From: Paenibacillus sp. 19GGS1-52
GTDB taxonomy: Bacteria; Bacillota; Bacilli; Paenibacillales; Paenibacillaceae
Reading direction: 5' to 3'
Length of the DNA: 64,000 bases
Assembly (NCBI RefSeq): GCF_022369515.1
Contig: NZ_CP059724.1
Span: 2,294,001 to 2,358,000 of the forward strand
How positions within the stretch are numbered: the first letter of the stretch is position 1; the number at the start of each line of letters is the position of its first letter. The translations under genes were made by a program, and so were the position numbers. Below the pieces are notes generated by a model. The model searched no databases, was not told where the DNA came from, and saw only the letters and a program-made list of their open reading frames with translations. Below, in pieces: positions 51,893 to 61,646 of this stretch.

Positions 51893-53704
51893 ATGTTTAA
51901 GAGACTCAGAGAGCTTGCGCCTACATCCATCCGGCACAAGTTAATTATTGCTTCTATAGCTTGCATCCTTGTTCCCGCGGCCCTAACTCTAATCATATAT
52001 AATTCTTTGACTCAGGAGGCAGTGCAGAGGCAGGCCATATCCAATGCGGAGGATTCATTAAAGCTGGTGAACGGCTCAGTGATCAACAGGTTGAAGGGCA
52101 TGCTGACGATTGCCAATTACGTACAGGTGAATCCAGGGTTGAAAGCCTATCTAAAGTTAGTAGCCTCAAATAATGAAGTCGGAGATAAATATCAAAGATT
52201 TATGGACGCAAACCGCGTGCTTGAACAGCTGGATAGCCTGACGTTTGTAGGCGAGGCAAGTTATGTCACCGTCTTGCTGACTAACGACTCGTATTTCATG
52301 AATTATTCAGTCAGCGATTACAAGCCTTTGGATATTAAGAAGAAAGCCTGGTTTGAGAAGCTGACGGAGTTAAGGGGTTTGGATTCCTATTGGATTGGCG
52401 TCGAACCCACGGATTATTCTTATGACAAGTTCGATCATCCGTATCAAGTGACGCTTGCCCGCACCTTGAGGCTGGACAGCGGAGGTATTTACGGGTACGT
52501 AGTTGTAACCATCATGGAGGATCAGCTCAATCATATATTCGGCAACCTGTCAGCAGGGCAGAAGGTTGTCCTGCTGGATGAAGCTGGAACCATCGTGTCC
52601 GGCGGTGATGCGGGCAGTATCGGTAAGCCCTTTCCCTATGCCGCGGCAACGAATGGTGTGAAGGAATCGTCAATAGTATCCATAGCTGGGGATAAATATC
52701 TGGTGGCACAGCAGCAGATTCCCTTCAACGGCTGGCGGCTGGTGCTGATGCAGCCATATAAGGAAAGCATCGTAGATATCAGCTCGATTTTTAATCGGGT
52801 ATTTGTCATTCAGCTAATTTCATTCTTTATATTTCTACTGCTGCTGATTACGCTGGTTAGAGCTTTCACAAAGCCATTGGTACGTCTGGGTAAAGTGACG
52901 ACGGCGGTACAGCGTGGCAATCTGATGGTGCGCTCCGGCGTAAGAGGAAATGATGAGATTGGGCGACTGGGCTTCTTGTTCGATCAAATGCTGGACCGGG
53001 TTAAGGAAATGATTGTCGAAGTGTCCGATACTCAGGCGCGCAAAAGAAAAGCGGAGCTAAAAATGCTGCAGGCACAGATCAATCCCCATTTTCTCTTCAA
53101 CGTGCTGAATTCGATCCGCATGAAGGTGATGAAGCGAGGAGACCCGGAGAGCGCAAAGATGATCGGTTCCCTGTCCATGCTGCTCCGTATGACGATTAGC
53201 CGTGAGGAGGATGAAATTTCCCTGCACGAGGAAATGGATCTGGTCGCTCATTATGTAGCTTTAATGAACCTGAGGCAAAAGGAAGAGGCGGAGCTTCAGC
53301 TGGATATTGCTCCAGAAGCTTTTCTCATTAAAGTACCACGCTTCTTTCTCCAGCCGCTCGTTGAGAACGCACTCATTCATGGGCTTAGCCAGCAGCCTGG
53401 GCTGATTAGCATTCGGGCGATCATGCAGGAGAAGTATGTTCTACTTACGGTTGAGGATAATGGACGGGGGATGGATGCCTTACAGCTGGAACGCATCTAT
53501 CGGAAAATGGATTCGAGTGAAGGTTCGCTTCCTGACAAGGAGGAGGGGAACAGCTCGTTCTCAGGTATGGGCCTGCACAATGTTGTTGAGCGGATGAGAA
53601 TACTATTCGGGGATGCTTTTGACATTAAAATGTACAGTGAGCTGGGAAAAGGGACCGCTATCGAGATGCATATTCCACATAGGGAGGAGTTGCGGGATGT
53701 ATAA
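51893..53704 (+). CDS. YesM-type sensor histidine kinase
   Basis: A 603-aa membrane sensor. Helix 1 (about residues 21-40), an extracytoplasmic dCACHE-like domain (~41-300), helix 2 (~303-325), HAMP, the His_kinase motif AQINPHFLFNVLNSIR with phosphorylated His399, and an HATPase domain (PLVENALIHGL, VEDNGRGM, GMGLHNV). AAGGGGGAC precedes ATG 51893; the open frame further 5' covers the terminator. Pairs with the response regulator downstream, overlapping it by 8 nt, and probably senses the oligosaccharide directly or with the binding protein. Confidence 0.94.
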   Translation: MFKRLRELAPTSIRHKLIIASIACILVPAALTLIIYNSLTQEAVQRQAISNAEDSLKLVNGSVINRLKGMLTIANYVQVNPGLKAYLKLVASNNEVGDKYQRFMDANRVLEQLDSLTFVGEASYVTVLLTNDSYFMNYSVSDYKPLDIKKKAWFEKLTELRGLDSYWIGVEPTDYSYDKFDHPYQVTLARTLRLDSGGIYGYVVVTIMEDQLNHIFGNLSAGQKVVLLDEAGTIVSGGDAGSIGKPFPYAAATNGVKESSIVSIAGDKYLVAQQQIPFNGWRLVLMQPYKESIVDISSIFNRVFVIQLISFFIFLLLLITLVRAFTKPLVRLGKVTTAVQRGNLMVRSGVRGNDEIGRLGFLFDQMLDRVKEMIVEVSDTQARKRKAELKMLQAQINPHFLFNVLNSIRMKVMKRGDPESAKMIGSLSMLLRMTISREEDEISLHEEMDLVAHYVALMNLRQKEEAELQLDIAPEAFLIKVPRFFLQPLVENALIHGLSQQPGLISIRAIMQEKYVLLTVEDNGRGMDALQLERIYRKMDSSEGSLPDKEEGNSSFSGMGLHNVVERMRILFGDAFDIKMYSELGKGTAIEMHIPHREELRDV

Positions 53705-55304
53705 TGTCATGCTGGTGGACGATGATTATCCCGTCATTGAGCTGTTATCCGAGACGATCAAGTGGGAAGAGCTTGGCTTCCGCCTGATGGGAATGCACGA
53801 GAATGGCCAAAGTGCCTGGGAGCATGCACAATTGGAGATGCCGGATATTTTAATTACGGATATTGGGATGCCGCGAATGAATGGACTAGAATTATCTGCC
53901 CGAATCAAGGAGCGGAAGCCAGGTGTGCGGATTGCAATTTTATCCTGCCATAACGAGTTTCAATATGCACAGGCGGCGATGCGCTTAAACGTGCAGGACT
54001 ACTTGCTGAAGGATGCGCTGGACCCTGAGGATCTGGTTCAATTATTGCGCAGATTCAAACTATCTATGGACGAGGAGAATCAGGCGGGCTGGGAGAATTC
54101 ACGCATGAAGCATCGGTTCGGAGAGACGAGAGAGCTGCGCAAGGAGCAGAGCATCAAGAACTTTATTCATCAGCCTTTGCTCTCATCTGAGAAGTGGCGG
54201 GTAGAAGCTGCGGAGTACGGATTGTTTGAGAATGGGGAATACTGCCTGCCCGCTATTGCCTATTTGGAGGATTACCGCCATGTTAAATACCGTTTCACTT
54301 CAGATCAGACGCTGCATTTTGCTGTGAGCAATGTTATGAATGAAGTGCTGGACGGGATGAAGCCCAAAGGATTGTATGTTGGTTATAATGTGAAGGCTTC
54401 GTTTCTGCTATTCTCCTATAAGCCAGGACTCCAGACTAATATCTATGCGGAAGCGGCAGCCAGCCTGAAGATGATTCAGGCTACCTTGTTCCGAGTGCTC
54501 AAGATTAACATGTCCTTCATTACAGGCGAGGGTTGTGAAACGCCTGAGGCGCTGAAGATGTGTTTGAATGAGCTGGTAGGCGGCGAAGAGCAGCGATTCT
54601 ATCTGGAGCAGAGAGAGATTTGCAAGAAGAAGCCTGTGTTGGAAGCGGGCATCAGGCAAAGTCTATTCACCTACTATGATGAGGCTAGTACAGAGTTGCG
54701 GGAGGTGCTGCTGGGCAGACAGCCGGATCAGGCGCGCGTGGTGTCAGAGAAGTGGATCTCACTTATCAGACAGGAGCGATATCCGTCAGAGACAGTCAAG
54801 GATTGGACGCTAAAGCTACTGCTTGATTTGAAGCTGAAGCTGCATTCGCTGCAGTCCGTCCGCCCTGCCTATTCAGCAGATACCCTGCATAAAGAAATTG
54901 TGGATATTGATTCACTGTCGGCTCTGCAGGAGTGGCTAAATAATCATCTGGAATCCATCGTTGCTGCCAAAGGAGCAGGGGCTGGAGCAAGCAAAAGAGT
55001 AGAAGTTAAAGAGGCCTGTCAGTATGTTTCCCTCCGCCTCGGCTCAAGGATCAGTCTGGATGAGGTCGCAGATCACCTGCATTTGAATGCGAGCTATTTT
55101 AGCAGGCTGTTCAAGAAGGAGACGGGGATTACCTTTATCGAATATATTACTAGACTGAAAATGGAAAGAGCCAAGGAACTGCTCGACGGAACGAATTGCA
55201 GCGTGGGTGAAATCTGTGAACAGCTTGGATATGACAACCAGAGTTATTTTATTAAGACCTTTAAGGTGCATACAGGAGTTACTCCGGTGGAGTATCGGGG
55301 TTAG
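53697..55304 (+). CDS. YesN-type response regulator with AraC DNA-binding domain
   Basis: A 535-aa regulator: receiver domain with acidic pocket VDDD (7-10), phosphorylated Asp55 in LITDIGMPRMNG and Lys in YLLKDAL; a long linker; C-terminal AraC double helix-turn-helix (SLDEVADHLHLNASYFSRLFKKETG and VGEICEQLGYDNQSYFIKTFK). AGGGAGGAG precedes ATG 53697. It should activate this polysaccharide locus. Confidence 0.94.
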   Translation: MYNVMLVDDDYPVIELLSETIKWEELGFRLMGMHENGQSAWEHAQLEMPDILITDIGMPRMNGLELSARIKERKPGVRIAILSCHNEFQYAQAAMRLNVQDYLLKDALDPEDLVQLLRRFKLSMDEENQAGWENSRMKHRFGETRELRKEQSIKNFIHQPLLSSEKWRVEAAEYGLFENGEYCLPAIAYLEDYRHVKYRFTSDQTLHFAVSNVMNEVLDGMKPKGLYVGYNVKASFLLFSYKPGLQTNIYAEAAASLKMIQATLFRVLKINMSFITGEGCETPEALKMCLNELVGGEEQRFYLEQREICKKKPVLEAGIRQSLFTYYDEASTELREVLLGRQPDQARVVSEKWISLIRQERYPSETVKDWTLKLLLDLKLKLHSLQSVRPAYSADTLHKEIVDIDSLSALQEWLNNHLESIVAAKGAGAGASKRVEVKEACQYVSLRLGSRISLDEVADHLHLNASYFSRLFKKETGITFIEYITRLKMERAKELLDGTNCSVGEICEQLGYDNQSYFIKTFKVHTGVTPVEYRG

Positions 55305-55332
55305 ACAAGTATTCAATGAAGGGCGGAGTGAA

Positions 55333-57141
55333 ATGGAGAGGTTCGAGTTGTTCCCGATAGTCTCTACAATGGAGCCAGTAGATCTTCGGCTGTATTACCC
55401 AGACGGTGATCAGGAAAGCTTCTGGCGCTCGGTAAGGGAGTCCCCGCTATATGAGAACGAGCGCTCTGAGATTCGTGCGGAAGGGAACCGTTTGCGTGGT
55501 TTGCCTATTCCTGAGCTCACTTATTCGCTATTTTCAATATATTCTCGTTTGGGGTCAAGGCTGGAATATGAGCGGGTTTATTTTGAACGAAGAAGAATTC
55601 TGAATACTTCTGTGTTTCTGACCTTACTAGAGCCGGAACGGGAAGAGCATCTGACTGCTCTTGAAGATATCCTCTGGTCAATCTGCAATGAGTACACCTG
55701 GTGTCTGCCGGCTCATGTGGGGGAGAACCCTATTACGGAGACGATTGACCTGTTCTCGGCAGAGACGGGCTTTGCGCTCAGTGAGATAAGCTGTCTTCTT
55801 GGAGAACGGCTGCCTTCCTTGCTGCAATTCCGCATTAGGGAGAATGTAATCAAGCGATTGTTCATGCCATATTTAACCAGCGGACCTTACCATTGGGAGA
55901 CCGCTACACATAATTGGGCTGCGGTCTGTTCAGGTTCGATTGGCGCGGCTGCTCTCCTGATGCTGAAGGACTCTGAAATACTCACCGACATTCTATTGAA
56001 GGTGCAGGGCACTATGGAATATTATCTGCAGGGCTTCGGTGAAGACGGAGCTTGTCTGGAGGGACTGGGTTACTGGAATTATGGGTTTGGTTATTTCGTC
56101 TATTATGCGGATCTTCTCTGTAAACGCAGCCTTGGAGAAATCGATCGGTTTAAGCGTGAGCAGGTTCAAAGCATCGCTATGTTTCAGCAGAAATGTTTTC
56201 TCGGTGGAGAGCTTGTCGCCAATTTCTCTGATTCGCAAGCCGTGGGCAGCGTACAGCTCGGACTTAGTCATTATATAGCAGCTGTTTTTCCTGAAGTGGA
56301 AGCGCCACCATTATCGCTTAGAGCTGCATATAGTGAGGATCACTGCAGCCGCTGGGCTCCGGCCTTTCGAAATTTGATTTGGAAAGATTCGATCCATGCA
56401 CGGGTAGAGTGGGGGAGTGCCAGCTATTATCTGCCAGATGCGCAGTGGCTACTGTCCCGTCATGTTAGTGAAGCCGGAGCGTTTGGTTTCGCTGCTAAAG
56501 GCGGCAGCAATGATGAGCCGCATAACCATAATGATCTCGGTCAATTCATCCTCCTCGGGGAGGGGACGGTTTATCTCTCTGATCTGGGCAGTGGTGAATA
56601 TAAGGCAGGTTATTTCGGGGCAGAAAGGTATTCCCATGATTGCAATGGCTCGCAGGGTCATAGCGTGCCTATTATCGATGGGCAATATCAGATTGCGGGT
56701 GCGGAGTCTTCTGCTAGGGTGCTGGAAGCTTCCACTTCTCCAGAGGAAGATATGCTGGTATTGGAGTTGGCGCAGGCTTACGCTCATGAAAGTCTCCAAA
56801 GTTTGACTCGTTCCTTTGTGTGGCGGACCGGGGAACTGCCTTCTTTAACGCTGAGTGATGAGTTCCACTTTAACAAAGCTCCGGCAGCACTGATTGAGCG
56901 GATGGTGACCTTTTGTCTGCCTGTAGTTGACAAAGGGTTTGTAATCCTTAAAGGACTGAAGACGCGGAGCCTTTGCATTGCCTATGATGATCATCTGTTG
57001 CATCCGGAGATTTCGGTACACACCTTCCATGACCACTTCGGAGTGGAGAAGGCCTGGTATGGTGTTGATTTTCAGGTTAGAAAGCCAAGCACGGAAGCAC
57101 GGTATGAGTTTGAATTCCAATTCATAAATAATTCTAAATAA
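55333..57141 (+). CDS. Heparinase II/III family polysaccharide lyase-like protein
   Basis: A 602-aa cytoplasmic protein (no signal peptide) with an alpha/alpha toroid N-terminal half (THNWAAVCSGSIGAAALLML, CLEGLGYWNYGFGYFVYYADLL) and a C-terminal beta-sandwich starting with the heparinase II/III motif NDEPHNHNDLGQFILLGEG. The family cleaves uronic-acid-containing glycans by beta-elimination. The Asn/His/Tyr positions expected for catalysis are visible. ATG 55333 follows GGGCGGAGTG; the open frame further 5' overlaps the regulator gene. Acting intracellularly, it would cut imported oligosaccharides and leave an unsaturated uronate end. Confidence 0.88.
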   Translation: MERFELFPIVSTMEPVDLRLYYPDGDQESFWRSVRESPLYENERSEIRAEGNRLRGLPIPELTYSLFSIYSRLGSRLEYERVYFERRRILNTSVFLTLLEPEREEHLTALEDILWSICNEYTWCLPAHVGENPITETIDLFSAETGFALSEISCLLGERLPSLLQFRIRENVIKRLFMPYLTSGPYHWETATHNWAAVCSGSIGAAALLMLKDSEILTDILLKVQGTMEYYLQGFGEDGACLEGLGYWNYGFGYFVYYADLLCKRSLGEIDRFKREQVQSIAMFQQKCFLGGELVANFSDSQAVGSVQLGLSHYIAAVFPEVEAPPLSLRAAYSEDHCSRWAPAFRNLIWKDSIHARVEWGSASYYLPDAQWLLSRHVSEAGAFGFAAKGGSNDEPHNHNDLGQFILLGEGTVYLSDLGSGEYKAGYFGAERYSHDCNGSQGHSVPIIDGQYQIAGAESSARVLEASTSPEEDMLVLELAQAYAHESLQSLTRSFVWRTGELPSLTLSDEFHFNKAPAALIERMVTFCLPVVDKGFVILKGLKTRSLCIAYDDHLLHPEISVHTFHDHFGVEKAWYGVDFQVRKPSTEARYEFEFQFINNSK

Positions 57142-57161
57142 AAGAATGGCGGTGGCTAAAG

Positions 57162-58298
57162 ATGACGGCTGAAACTAAGCTGGAATGGGTAGAGGAAGCG
57201 TGGAGTAAGGCACTGGAGAAGACACAGAAGAACAGCCTGCGTATTGGCGCGGGATTTCCTCATGCTGCCCAAGGCGGGAAATATGTACTGGAGGAGCCAT
57301 TTTGGTGGACGGCGGGTTTCTGGCCAGGACAGCTGTGGCTGCTATATAACGAAAGTGGAGATGAGTCACTGAAGGTCATTGCTGAAGAGTGTGAGCAGCG
57401 GCTGGATGCAGTGCTGAACGAATATGTGCGCCTGGATCATGATCTCGGTTTCATGTGGACATTAACGAGTGTGGCTTCGTACAAGCTGCTTGGGAATGAA
57501 GCCTCCAAGATCAGAGCCCTTAAAGCGGCGAATTTCCTGGCAGCCCGCTTTAATCTGAAGGGAAACTTCATCCGGGCGTGGAATCCGTGGTTCGAAGGCG
57601 AGGACAATCGGGGATACGCCATCATCGACTGTGCCATGAATATGCCGCTGCTATTCTGGGCATCAGAGGTCACTGGAGATCCACGTTACCGTCATATCGC
57701 CGAGGCGCATATGGATACCGTGGTGAAGCATTTCATTCGTCCGGACGGATCGGTGTATCATATCGTCCGTTTTGATGCGGAAACTGGAGCATTCATCGAA
57801 GGCATTGGTGGACAGGGTTATGCCGCAGAATCCGCCTGGTCGCGGGGAACCGCATGGGCCATCTACGGGTTGACGCTGGCGTATCATCATACTGGCAAGA
57901 GTGAGTATCTTTATACAGCGCAAAAGGTCGCCCATTTCTTCCTAGCTCGCCTACCTGAGGATCATGTGCCGCATTGGGATTTCCGCGCACCGGCGGAAGA
58001 TCGTGTGTTCCGCGATTCATCGGCTGGAGCTTGCGCTGCAAGCGGCTTGCTGCTGCTGGCTGACAAGGTCGGAGAGCTGGAGGCGCCTGTATATCGGGAG
58101 CCTGCTATCAAGATGCTGGAATCTCTGTACCGCAATTACGGTACATGGGGTAATGATGCCGAGGAAGGTTTGATTCTTCACGGTACAAGCAATTATCCGG
58201 CTGGACAGAATATTGATGTTCCGTTAATCTACGGGGATTTCTTCTACGTTGAAGGCTTGGCCCGACTGAAAGGTAAAGGTCCTTTCTATTGGGAGTAG
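57162..58298 (+). CDS. Unsaturated glucuronyl hydrolase (GH88)
   Basis: A 378-aa alpha/alpha-barrel glycoside hydrolase of family 88 that hydrolyses the vinyl ether of delta-4,5-unsaturated glucuronyl residues from lyase products. The two key acids are present: Asp94 in LDHDLGFMW and Asp156 in IIDCAMNMPLL, matching Asp88/Asp149 of the Bacillus GL1 enzyme; WSRGTAWAIYGL and DSSAGACAASGLLLL are also characteristic. No signal peptide. It follows the lyase gene with 20 nt between, as expected for consecutive steps. Confidence 0.95.
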   Translation: MTAETKLEWVEEAWSKALEKTQKNSLRIGAGFPHAAQGGKYVLEEPFWWTAGFWPGQLWLLYNESGDESLKVIAEECEQRLDAVLNEYVRLDHDLGFMWTLTSVASYKLLGNEASKIRALKAANFLAARFNLKGNFIRAWNPWFEGEDNRGYAIIDCAMNMPLLFWASEVTGDPRYRHIAEAHMDTVVKHFIRPDGSVYHIVRFDAETGAFIEGIGGQGYAAESAWSRGTAWAIYGLTLAYHHTGKSEYLYTAQKVAHFFLARLPEDHVPHWDFRAPAEDRVFRDSSAGACAASGLLLLADKVGELEAPVYREPAIKMLESLYRNYGTWGNDAEEGLILHGTSNYPAGQNIDVPLIYGDFFYVEGLARLKGKGPFYWE

Positions 58299-58801
58299 GC
58301 AGCAAGAATAGTTGTACTTGTGTTGGCTTAAAGCGGGAGTATGCCGAGATTTAGCTGTACGCAATACAACTAAAGTCAATTGATCGGTTCATTTTTCCAT
58401 AATAAGTGTAAAGAGTGCAGTTACGGCTAACTTGGCGTTCAAACCCTGCGCGGATGCTTAGATGCTTGGATCTAAAACTTTCTATATAGGAGTAACTTGA
58501 AGTATTTTTTTGATTGTAAAAAGTACAATAGATATCTCTTTTTTTCGGCTTAAAAGGCATTCTATTGCACTTTGTGCAGTTGAATTCTGGTAATTGAGCA
58601 TAAAAGGTTTTATTTTAGATTTTCTATTGCACAGAGTGCAGTAGAAATGGAATCTGATACGGTTCGTGTTGAATCTACTGCACAAAGTGCAATAGAACCG
58701 TCCGTGTGAGCAGGTTAAGTTTAGCTGCTTATGAGGTTAGGTGCTGAGAACTGGAATCTAGCGAAGCGTGGCTCCGCAAACTTTTAAGGGAGAGAAAAGT
58801 G
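58299..58801. other. Intergenic region with palindromic repeats
   Basis: 503 bases inside the locus without a gene. It carries one degenerate and four clear copies of a palindrome with core TGCAC-N3-GTGCA (58404-58698) and then a normal leader with AAGGGAGAG for the DUF2264 gene. Short open frames on the minus strand run through the repeats and have no RBS. Confidence 0.7.
58511..58698. repeat. Array of four short palindromic repeats
   Basis: Units at 58511-58535, 58561-58583, 58622-58647 and 58671-58698 share TCTAYTGCAC-N3-GTGCARTAGA; the first is more diverged (TTGTA/TACAA). Centres are about 50-62 bases apart. Units two and four are the same element in opposite orientation (loops TTT and AAA). 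A degenerate relative lies at 58404-58424. The T/C and G/A differences between arms keep base pairing in RNA through G-U pairs. Confidence 0.8.
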
Positions 58802-60673
58802 ATGAGTAAGTTAATAAGTAATCCTCTGGGGGACATTGCAACAAATCCGCTGGAAACGAAGGCCGATCTGCAAAAGGCATTTCGTCAGCTTGTATATCCG
58901 CTGAAACCCCATTACAGCGCGGGAAGAGCTCGATTGAAGCTGGGAGTGACTGGAGTCCACTACGGTCCTGCGATTGCCGAAATGGAGGGATTCTCTAGAG
59001 TTTTGTGGGGAATTGTACCTTTGCTTGCGGGAGGCGGAGAAGATGAACTCTGGGGGGTATGTCTGGATGGTATTCGCAGCGGGACAGATCCAGCGCATAA
59101 GGAATACTGGGGAGCAGTAGCCGATTACGATCAGCGGCTTGTGGAGATGGCGGCGTTTGGATTCGCACTATCTCTGATTCCGGAACGAATATGGGGTCCA
59201 TTGAACGAGCGGGAACGCTCCAACCTCTATGAGTGGTTGAACCAGATCAATACTCATCCCTGTTATGACTGCAACTGGTTATTTTTCAACGTGCTGGTCA
59301 ATATGGGATTCCATAAAGCAGGACTTCCCTATGACGCTGAGCAAATGGAACGTAATTTGTTGCGCATTGATGATTTTTATTTATCCAAGGGCTGGTACAG
59401 CGATGGTGTAGGTGGGCATATTGATTATTATGTTCCGTTTGCCCTTCATTATTATGGTCTGCTGTACGCCAAGCTGATGGGGAACGAGGACCCAGAGCGG
59501 GCCCGTGTATTCAAGGAGAGAGCTGTGGAATTTGCTGGAGAGTTCCTTCAGTGGTTCGCTCCAGACGGCTCTGCACTTCCATACGGAAGAAGTCTGACTT
59601 ACCGGTTCGCGCAGTCCGCTTTCTGGGGCGCATTGGCCTATGCTGAGGTTGATGTTCTGCCCTATGGCGTGATCAAAGGTCTTGTCCTGCGTAATTTGCG
59701 CTGGTGGTTCCAGCAGCCGATCTTTGATGCTGAAGGTGTGCTGACCATTGGTTATGCCTACCCGAACCTGGTTATGGCCGAGAACTATAATTCGCCGGGC
59801 TCCCCGTATTGGTCACTGAAGTCCTTTTTGCCGCTTGCACTAGCGGAGGATCATCCTTTCTGGCAGGCAGAAGAGCTGCCACTTCCTGAACTGGCGAAAT
59901 TGTCGGTACAGCGCCCTGCTCATCTTGTGATTTGCCGTCAAGTAAGTACAGGCCATCTAGTTGCCTTTAACAGTGGTCATCTCACAACGAATGAGCATAC
60001 ACATACTTCGGCAAAATATGAGAAGTTTGCGTACTCAACGGCATTTGGTTTCAGCGTTCCCCGTTCTGAATGGGGGCTGGCCCAAGGAGCATTCGACTCG
60101 ATGCTGGCACTTAGTGAAGGCAACGACAATCTGTTTCGGGTGAGAAGAATGAGTGAGGTCTCACAGATCGAAGACAATGTACTATTCGCCAAGTGGAAGC
60201 CTTGGTCCGATGTTGAAGTGCAAACTTGGGTCGTGGCCGGTCTTCCTTGGCATATCCGCATTCACCGTGTGCACACTTCAAGAGTTCTGGAGGCTGCTGA
60301 GGGAGGATTTACCGTAAAGCTGGATCTTGATCTACAGGAGATTACTCCTGCAGGTGGGACCGGGATTGGGGCAATCTGTAGTCAGGGACGAAGCGAAATT
60401 CGCAATATGTTGGGCTACGACCAATCTGAACTAATCCGACCTCATACCAACACCAATGTATTGCAGCCACGAACTGCAATCCCTACCTTGCGGACGACTC
60501 TAACACCCGGAACGCATTGGCTCGTCGCAGCAATCTATGGTGAACCTAATGTGGCTATTGAAGCGGCACCACAAGAACCTCCAGCAGAACAATTGAATGT
60601 GAGTATAGGTGATCGGGAAATTACCATTACTACTTCTAATGGCAAGCATATAATCATTGCGTTGGACAAGTAG
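58802..60673 (+). CDS. DUF2264 family protein
   Basis: A 623-aa cytoplasmic protein of the DUF2264 family, which has an alpha/alpha-barrel N-terminal half (NPLETKADLQKAFRQLVYPLKPHYS, LWGIVPLLAGGG, CNWLFFNVLVNMGF, GHIDYYVPFALHYYGLLYAKL) and a beta-sandwich C-terminal half. The fold resembles polysaccharide lyases and GH88-like enzymes; family members occur in pectin and glycosaminoglycan loci. ATG 58802 follows AAGGGAGAG; a GUG at 58799 is adjacent. Probably a further glycan-active enzyme of this locus. Confidence 0.9.
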   Translation: MSKLISNPLGDIATNPLETKADLQKAFRQLVYPLKPHYSAGRARLKLGVTGVHYGPAIAEMEGFSRVLWGIVPLLAGGGEDELWGVCLDGIRSGTDPAHKEYWGAVADYDQRLVEMAAFGFALSLIPERIWGPLNERERSNLYEWLNQINTHPCYDCNWLFFNVLVNMGFHKAGLPYDAEQMERNLLRIDDFYLSKGWYSDGVGGHIDYYVPFALHYYGLLYAKLMGNEDPERARVFKERAVEFAGEFLQWFAPDGSALPYGRSLTYRFAQSAFWGALAYAEVDVLPYGVIKGLVLRNLRWWFQQPIFDAEGVLTIGYAYPNLVMAENYNSPGSPYWSLKSFLPLALAEDHPFWQAEELPLPELAKLSVQRPAHLVICRQVSTGHLVAFNSGHLTTNEHTHTSAKYEKFAYSTAFGFSVPRSEWGLAQGAFDSMLALSEGNDNLFRVRRMSEVSQIEDNVLFAKWKPWSDVEVQTWVVAGLPWHIRIHRVHTSRVLEAAEGGFTVKLDLDLQEITPAGGTGIGAICSQGRSEIRNMLGYDQSELIRPHTNTNVLQPRTAIPTLRTTLTPGTHWLVAAIYGEPNVAIEAAPQEPPAEQLNVSIGDREITITTSNGKHIIIALDK

Positions 60674-60701
60674 ACTTATGTTATAATACTTATTCGAAAT
60701 G

Positions 60702-60743
60702 GCAGTTCAGCACCGGAAATTCTTCGGTGCTGGGCTGTTTATT
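60702..60743 (+). terminator. Terminator after the DUF2264 gene
   Basis: CAGCACCG and CGGTGCTG form an 8-bp stem extended by CAG/CTG at the base, followed by a T-rich stretch. Confidence 0.8.
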
Positions 60744-60799
60744 TTTGTGGGAAAGAGGATTATCATTGAAAGAAAGGTATATTTAGGGGGAATCTGATT

Positions 60800-61612
60800 A
60801 TGTTTGAAAGATTTAATGCAGATGATAGGGTGTTGTCCGGCAAGGCATTTGCACAAGATGAGCTTCAACACAATTTGATTCATTTTATCAGTGGGATTGT
60901 GGATGCCACCAAGCTTAAATCTAGCGACGGAAATCTGATCTTTACCCAGTCCGCTGGGCATAATCCTTGGCTATGGGTGTCAAACGAGCTTGAACCTGAA
61001 CAGCGGGAAAAGCTTGTACAGGAGTTGGTGGAGTATGTGAAGGATGATGGTTATCGTGGAATATCCGCGGAGCCGGATACGGCGAAGCTGTTTGCCAGAG
61101 CTTTTTGTGAAGTTAAGGGAGCTCTCTTTCATACCTCGATGATGCTGGAAGCCTATCATTGTCCTGAAGTGATTAAGCCTCTGAACGTCAGAGGACATCT
61201 GCAGCAAGCAGCTATGGAACATACCGCTACGATCGCGGGATTTATGGCAGGTTTCTCGGAGGATGCGTTTGGTATGCAGGCAGCCAAACTTGAGATTTTG
61301 CTGTCAATGGCTGAAGAAGCGGCTGGTTCCGGCCAAATGTTTCTATGGATGGTTGATGGAACTCCCGTATCTATGGCTAAGATAGCTCATCGCTCAACCA
61401 AGCTCGCCCGCATTAACGATGTGTATACCTTACCGTTTCACCGTAAACAAGGATATGCCAGCGCACTCGTGGCCGAATTATGTGCACAATTACTCCAAGA
61501 GAAGTTAACACCGATGCTCTATGCCGATGCCAAGAACCCTGATTCCAACAAGGTCTATCAGTCGATAGGATTTGTGGAGGCAGGGAGAATTGCAGATATA
61601 AAGTTTGATTAG
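60800..61612 (+). CDS. GNAT family N-acetyltransferase
   Basis: A 270-aa cytoplasmic acetyltransferase. The C-terminal half has the GNAT core: INDVYTLPFHRKQGYASALVAEL with the acetyl-CoA-binding R/Q-x-x-G-x-G/A motif, and the NxxSNKVYQSIGF end. The N-terminal half (1-130) is a degenerate GNAT-like domain. AGGGGG precedes the ATG. Single gene; substrate unknown. Confidence 0.88.
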   Translation: MFERFNADDRVLSGKAFAQDELQHNLIHFISGIVDATKLKSSDGNLIFTQSAGHNPWLWVSNELEPEQREKLVQELVEYVKDDGYRGISAEPDTAKLFARAFCEVKGALFHTSMMLEAYHCPEVIKPLNVRGHLQQAAMEHTATIAGFMAGFSEDAFGMQAAKLEILLSMAEEAAGSGQMFLWMVDGTPVSMAKIAHRSTKLARINDVYTLPFHRKQGYASALVAELCAQLLQEKLTPMLYADAKNPDSNKVYQSIGFVEAGRIADIKFD

Positions 61613-61646
61613 TGGAGAATGAAGGTATTCTTATTAGGAGGGCAAG

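Noticed and set aside
58351..58685. Two overlapping minus-strand open frames (69 and 67 codons)
   Set aside because: They run through the palindromic repeats, have no ribosome binding site and no protein-like pattern.
58404..58698. Regularly spaced repeats that at first look CRISPR-like
   Set aside because: The units are ~23-base self-palindromes in alternating orientation with sequence drift, the intervals vary, and no cas gene is present.
60662..60687. Promoter after the DUF2264 gene (TTGGAC and TATAAT)
   Set aside because: The spacer is only 14 bases and a terminator follows immediately.
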